Shown in pieces: positions 60,642 to 64,000 of a stretch of DNA of 64,000 bases. How positions within the stretch are numbered: position 1 is the first letter of the stretch; each line of letters begins with the position of its first letter. This stretch comes from JAXMEQ01 sp046348225 (lineage in GTDB: Bacteria > Pseudomonadota > Gammaproteobacteria > Burkholderiales > Burkholderiaceae_C), in the NCBI GenBank assembly GCA_046348225.1, contig JAXMEQ010000009.1, forward strand, positions 124,001 through 188,000, in the 5' to 3' direction. Made by a program: the position numbers and the translations under genes. The notes beneath the pieces were generated by a model that was not told where the DNA came from, did no database searches, and was given only the letters and a program-made list of their open reading frames with translations.

Positions 60642-61335
60642 GTTCCACATACGGTTGGTAGGGGCCGGTGCCGCTGTGGCTGGCCACCGAGGCCGGCAAA
60701 AATGCGCCTGCCTGCACATCAAATACATGAACCTCGCCGTCCTCGATCACGTAATGCCAGCCGTGCAGTGTGAGATCACCGGCGTCCACCGCGCGGCGTA
60801 CCATGGGGTAGTCCATCAGGCGCTCGAGTTGCAGCACTACCGCGCGTTGCTCGGTGCGGCGCAGCGCCTCGGGGCCGGGCTGCACCGGTAAAAGCGCCTC
60901 GGCGGTCAGGCTCAACCAGGCCTTGAGGTTGACGGCTTCGTCCGGCACGCCCTCATACGCTGCGCGGATAGCACCACAATGGCTGTGGCCACAGACCACA
61001 ATGCGCGAGACCTTGAGGTTGAGCACTGCAAACTCAATGGCAGCGGAGGTGCCGTGGTAGCCCACCCAGCGGCGCGCCGTATCAGGCGTGTCATCGACAA
61101 AGCCGTCATGTGGCGGCACAAAGGCACCGACATTGCGCACAATGAACAACTCGCCAGGACCGGCGCCCGTCAGCAGGTAGGGCAGCAGGCGCGAGTCCGA
61201 GCAGCCGATGAACAGGATCGTGGGGTGCTGGCCATTGCGCACCAGGTTCTCGAACTGCTCCTGCGCGCCAGGGAAGGTGTGGTCGTGAAAACGCCGCAGG
61301 CGCAGCAGCAGGTCATCTGGCAGCGCATCGGTCAT
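60619..61335 (-). CDS. Beta-class carbonic anhydrase
   Basis: 238-residue zinc enzyme interconverting CO2 and bicarbonate. Zinc ligands lie in IGCSDSRL (Cys with the Asp-Arg dyad) and CGHSHCGAI (His and Cys). NVGAFVPPHDG and the C-terminal WHYVIEDGEVHVFD are family features. Its place in a nitrate-respiration block is unusual but recurrent near nar genes in related bacteria. Confidence 0.93.
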   Translation of the reverse strand: MTDALPDDLLLRLRRFHDHTFPGAQEQFENLVRNGQHPTILFIGCSDSRLLPYLLTGAGPGELFIVRNVGAFVPPHDGFVDDTPDTARRWVGYHGTSAAIEFAVLNLKVSRIVVCGHSHCGAIRAAYEGVPDEAVNLKAWLSLTAEALLPVQPGPEALRRTEQRAVVLQLERLMDYPMVRRAVDAGDLTLHGWHYVIEDGEVHVFDVQAGAFLPASVASHSGTGPYQPYVEHDGQVLL

Positions 61336-61367
61336 AGTGCGGGTGTTAGCCTAGAGTCCTGGACTCG

Positions 61368-62315
61368 TCACTGCACCAGTGGCGAATCGCTCGCCTCCAG
61401 GGCCACACCTACCAGGCTCGCCTGGCCGGCCAGGATGGTGAGGTACTGGCGCAGGGCTGTCGCCCAGGTCTGCTGTTTGAGGGTCAGGCGTACCGCTTCG
61501 CGCACGGTCTCAAAGGCGCGCGGCGTGCCGCTGTTGCGTGCCAGCACCTCCACCACGTGAAAGCCAAAGCGGCTGTGCACCAGGCGCGGCAGTACCCCCA
61601 TGTCGTTCAGGCCGAACAGCTCGCGGCCAAATTCGGGCGCGCAGTCCTGCGGGCCCAGCCAGCCCAGCTCGCCACCCTCGGCGGAGCTCGGGCAGTTGGA
61701 CCACTGCGATGCCGCAGCCGCAAACGCCTGCTGTGCCTTGAAGTCGTCGCGGTCATGGCAGCGCACCTGCAGCATCACGCCCTCGGCGCGGTTGCGCAGG
61801 GCCACCACGTCCACGCCCGGTGTCACTGCAAACAGGATGTGGCGGGCGTTCACCTGCTCGTCCGTTCGATAGCGCGCCGCATGCGCGGCGTAGTAGCGGG
61901 CGCAGGCCTCGTCAGAGGGCTCGGGCACTTTCAGCTCTCGCTCAAGGAGTGCTTCAATGGCCGCGCTGGCCGCTTCGCTCTGGACGCCGCCCGTGAGCGG
62001 CAGGTCGTCAGCTGCAAGCAGGCCGCCCTCTTGCGCAGCCTGGCGCAGCAACTCGCTGCAGGCCATCTGGCGCAGGCTCTCTTCAGTGGGATACTCGCCC
62101 GCTTCATGCAGCGGCACGCCGTTGACGCTGGCCACCGGGCCCGGCTCGCCGGTGCGGGGCGTGAGCGGTATGGGTGGTGGCGCGGTGAGTGAGTTCACGA
62201 GGGCGGCGTCGTAACCGCCATCGAGCGCCTTGAAGCTGCCAGCTGGGGCCGCTGTTGCGGCTGCCCCGCTGCCACCCTTGCAGCCGCATGAGCCTGATCC
62301 ACATCCGTTGTTCAT
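61368..62315 (-). CDS. PpiC/NifM-like peptidylprolyl isomerase of the nar operon
   Basis: 315 residues. A Cys/Gly-rich N-terminus (MNNGCGSGSCGCKGG) could bind metal. A SurA_N-like helical part and a parvulin domain (about 160-265) follow: VNARHILFAVTPGVD, CPSSAEGGELGWLGP and LVHSRFGFHVVEVL. Parvulin-type isomerases next to narI are known in Betaproteobacteria and probably assist maturation of the nitrate reductase. No signal peptide is seen, so it should act in the cytoplasm. Confidence 0.88.
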   Translation of the reverse strand: MNNGCGSGSCGCKGGSGAAATAAPAGSFKALDGGYDAALVNSLTAPPPIPLTPRTGEPGPVASVNGVPLHEAGEYPTEESLRQMACSELLRQAAQEGGLLAADDLPLTGGVQSEAASAAIEALLERELKVPEPSDEACARYYAAHAARYRTDEQVNARHILFAVTPGVDVVALRNRAEGVMLQVRCHDRDDFKAQQAFAAAASQWSNCPSSAEGGELGWLGPQDCAPEFGRELFGLNDMGVLPRLVHSRFGFHVVEVLARNSGTPRAFETVREAVRLTLKQQTWATALRQYLTILAGQASLVGVALEASDSPLVQ

Positions 62316-62354
62316 GGTGATTCCTTGTATTGTGTGTTGGTGCGTTGGGCGCGT

Positions 62355-63086
62355 TCAGAGCCCTTCGCGTTGCGGCGGCAGGTTGTGGCCGGTCGGCAGG
62401 TTCAGGCGCCGCGCGCGTGATACCTGGTAGGGCCGCAGCAGGTAAAAAATTGAGGCAAAGCCGCTCCACACATGGACCAGCCGGCTGAAGGGGAACAGCA
62501 GGAAGATGGTCATGCCAAAGACGATGTGAAATAGATAGGGCCAGGGCAGCGCGGCCAGGGCCGTCGCATCCACCGGCCGCAGCGTGACGATACGCTGTGC
62601 CCAGTCAGCCAGGATCAGCATCACGCTGCCATCTGCATGCTGCAGCGAGTAGGGCAGCGTGATCAGGCCCACGGTCAGCTGCACCCACAGGATCAGCAGC
62701 ACCGCGATGTCCGTCGGGTGGCTGGTGTAACGGATGCGCGGGTCGAAGATGCGGCGGTACAGCAGCAGCGATAGGCCGATGAAACACAGCGTACCGGCAA
62801 CGCCGCCGGCCACCACCGCCATCAGCTGCTTGCTGGCCGCGCTCATGAAGACGCCGTACACGGCATGCGGCGTGAACAGGCCCACCAGGTGGCCGAAGAA
62901 CAGGAACAGGATGCCCACGTGGAACAGGTTGCTGCCCCAGCGCAGCGTGCCGGTGCGCAGCATCTGCGAGGAGTCGCTTTTCCAGCTGTACTGGCCGTGG
63001 TCGAAGCGGATCAGGCTACCAACCAGGAACACGGTGAAGCAGACATACGGATAGACCTGGAACAGAAAACCATGCAGTGCGCTCAT
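62355..63086 (-). CDS. narI: Respiratory nitrate reductase gamma subunit NarI
   Basis: 243-residue membrane cytochrome b that passes electrons from quinol to NarH. Five membrane segments are visible. Heme ligand His residues lie in FHVGILFLFFGHLVGLFTPH and in FHIVFGMTIFLLFPFSRLVH. It begins MSALHGFLFQVYPYVCFTVF. The start overlaps the narJ stop (four bases). Confidence 0.95.
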   Translation of the reverse strand: MSALHGFLFQVYPYVCFTVFLVGSLIRFDHGQYSWKSDSSQMLRTGTLRWGSNLFHVGILFLFFGHLVGLFTPHAVYGVFMSAASKQLMAVVAGGVAGTLCFIGLSLLLYRRIFDPRIRYTSHPTDIAVLLILWVQLTVGLITLPYSLQHADGSVMLILADWAQRIVTLRPVDATALAALPWPYLFHIVFGMTIFLLFPFSRLVHVWSGFASIFYLLRPYQVSRARRLNLPTGHNLPPQREGL

Positions 63087-63781
63087 GTCGACGCTCCTTG
63101 TGCGGGGTTGGTCCTGCGGACGATGCGAACGGGCTGTGGGTCGCCCGGTTTGGCCTGGCCTTGCGTGGAGCAGCCGTCAAACGCGGCGGGCTCGGCCCAG
63201 GCCATGTCCAGTGGCTCGTCGGGCGTGATGGCAACGGCGCGGGCCGTCTCGCCCGCCACCTCCAGCAGCGCGCCCAGCACGCTGGCGTAGCGGCTCTCGC
63301 GCTTTTCCAGCGTGTTGAAGATGGCGTTCAGGATGTGCGCCACTTCCGACAGGAAGGCGCGCGCCTGCGCCGGCGGCTGGGTGGAAGCGTACTCCAGCAC
63401 CACCGGCAGGTAGTCGGGCAGCTCGCCTTCGGCGAGGAACAGGCCGGCGGCCTCATACGTCTTGGCCAGGTCGATCATGGCCGGCCCGCGGTCGCGCGAG
63501 TCGCCGTGCACATGCTCGAACAGGTGCAGCGAGGTGGTGCGGCCGCAGTCGAACAGCTGCACGTAATCTGCCTCGGCGTCGATGGGGCTTTGCGCCAGCT
63601 GGCTGTCGATCAGCGCGTCCAGCTCGGCCAGCCGCTGGCGGCCGATGGCGCGTGCGCCATGCAGCGCAGCGCGCATCTCCTGCAGGTGGGCGCGGTTGTC
63701 CGCGTCCGGATACTGCAGCAGGCGGGCGAGCACGCGCAGCGTGATGGACAGGTCATTGTGGGTCTGTTTGCTGGTGGTCAT
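63083..63781 (-). CDS. narJ: Nitrate reductase assembly chaperone NarJ
   Basis: 232-residue cytoplasmic chaperone that inserts the molybdenum cofactor into NarG. Family motifs are ARLLQYPDADNRAHLQEMR, YVQLFDCGRTTSLHLFEHVH-type (split: YVQLFDCGRTTSL then HLFEHVHGDSRDRGPAMI) and GELPDYLPVVLEYAS. ATG 63781 follows the narH stop by one base. Confidence 0.95.
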   Translation of the reverse strand: MTTSKQTHNDLSITLRVLARLLQYPDADNRAHLQEMRAALHGARAIGRQRLAELDALIDSQLAQSPIDAEADYVQLFDCGRTTSLHLFEHVHGDSRDRGPAMIDLAKTYEAAGLFLAEGELPDYLPVVLEYASTQPPAQARAFLSEVAHILNAIFNTLEKRESRYASVLGALLEVAGETARAVAITPDEPLDMAWAEPAAFDGCSTQGQAKPGDPQPVRIVRRTNPAQGAST

Positions 63782-63782
63782 G

Positions 63783-64000
63783 TCAGATCTCCGCCTTGAT
63801 TGGAATGGTGCGGCGCTTGTCGCTGCCGAAGAGGCTGACATCGCTCGTGCCCTCGGAGCACCCGCTGCCGAACGAGAAACCGCAGCCGCCGCGCACGTTA
63901 AAGGTGTTCTCGGCATATTCGCGGTGCGTCGTGGGGATGACGAAGCGGTCTTCGTAGTTGGCAATCGCCATCACGTGGTACATCTCCTCGACCATGGCGC
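63783..64000 (-). CDS. narH: Respiratory nitrate reductase beta subunit NarH (C-terminal part)
   Basis: The 3' end of narH; the gene continues beyond the right edge. The visible C-terminal 72 residues include MVEEMYHVMAIANYEDRFVI, PTTHREYAENTFNVRGGCGF and SDVSLFGSDKRRTIPIKAE, the standard NarH ending after the Fe-S domains. narG presumably lies further out. Confidence 0.93.
   Translation of the reverse strand, partial: AMVEEMYHVMAIANYEDRFVIPTTHREYAENTFNVRGGCGFSFGSGCSEGTSDVSLFGSDKRRTIPIKAEI

Overview
The window is GC-rich chromosomal DNA from a betaproteobacterium, most likely family Comamonadaceae (Acidovorax/Hydrogenophaga/Rhodoferax-like). The reasons are the rsmB-DUF4390-ntrY-response regulator cluster, the hexR-zwf / tal-pgi layout, a porin and NnrS/Nar proteins of that type, and a 42-bp palindromic repeat scattered through it. 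This assignment is inference; no 16S or marker comparison was possible.

Layout: 1-5058 holds rsmB, a DUF4390 protein, the NtrY-like sensor kinase and a short NtrX-like regulator. 5077-5152 is tRNA-Phe(GAA), the integration site of an accessory element of about 7 kb. Its ends are 92-bp direct repeats at 5106-5197 and 12089-12180. The element carries a Panacea antitoxin with a putative toxin under a near-consensus LexA box, a tyrosine integrase with DUF4224 partner, a small HTH protein, a filamentous-phage-like ssDNA-binding protein and gpII/X-type replication protein, two small unknown genes, and two XRE regulators with palindromic operators between them. No coat, adsorption or assembly gene is visible, so it looks like a capsid-less inovirus satellite or replicon rather than a complete prophage.

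12.9-18.7 kb is a tripartite RND efflux operon, followed by a YkgJ-like Cys-cluster protein. 19.2-28.6 kb is a type II secretion locus (gspE-D-N-M-L-K-J-I-H-G on the minus strand, gspC divergent; no gspF). 28.6-34 kb has a cNMP/CBS/DUF294 protein, a DEDDh exonuclease, ilvA with a candidate anti-Shine-Dalgarno sRNA upstream, an OsmC protein and coq7. 34.3-44.9 kb has a porin, a DUF3047 lipoprotein, and a peptide-type ABC transporter cluster with two binding proteins and an embedded M20 amidohydrolase.

45-55.8 kb is a central carbon region: hexR-zwf on one strand, and on the other an AfuABC-like ABC transporter, then tal, pgi and a HAD phosphatase (a lipocalin gene lies between on the minus strand). 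Two palindromic boxes in the divergent zwf/transporter spacer suggest HexR control of both sides. 55.8-58 kb is groES-groEL with a CIRCE operator and overlapping promoter, followed by a decayed DUF1810 gene. 58.3-64 kb is an anaerobic nitrate/NO block on the minus strand: narH (partial), narJ, narI, a parvulin-type isomerase, a beta-carbonic anhydrase, a nitroreductase-like protein, nnrS and a small conserved protein.

The most unusual signals are (1) seven exactly 42-nt copies of a palindromic repeat, most of them inside coding sequences, one of them forming the gspD signal peptide; (2) the inovirus-derived element with its SOS-box-controlled Panacea toxin-antitoxin pair; and (3) the three-hairpin sRNA candidate upstream of ilvA.
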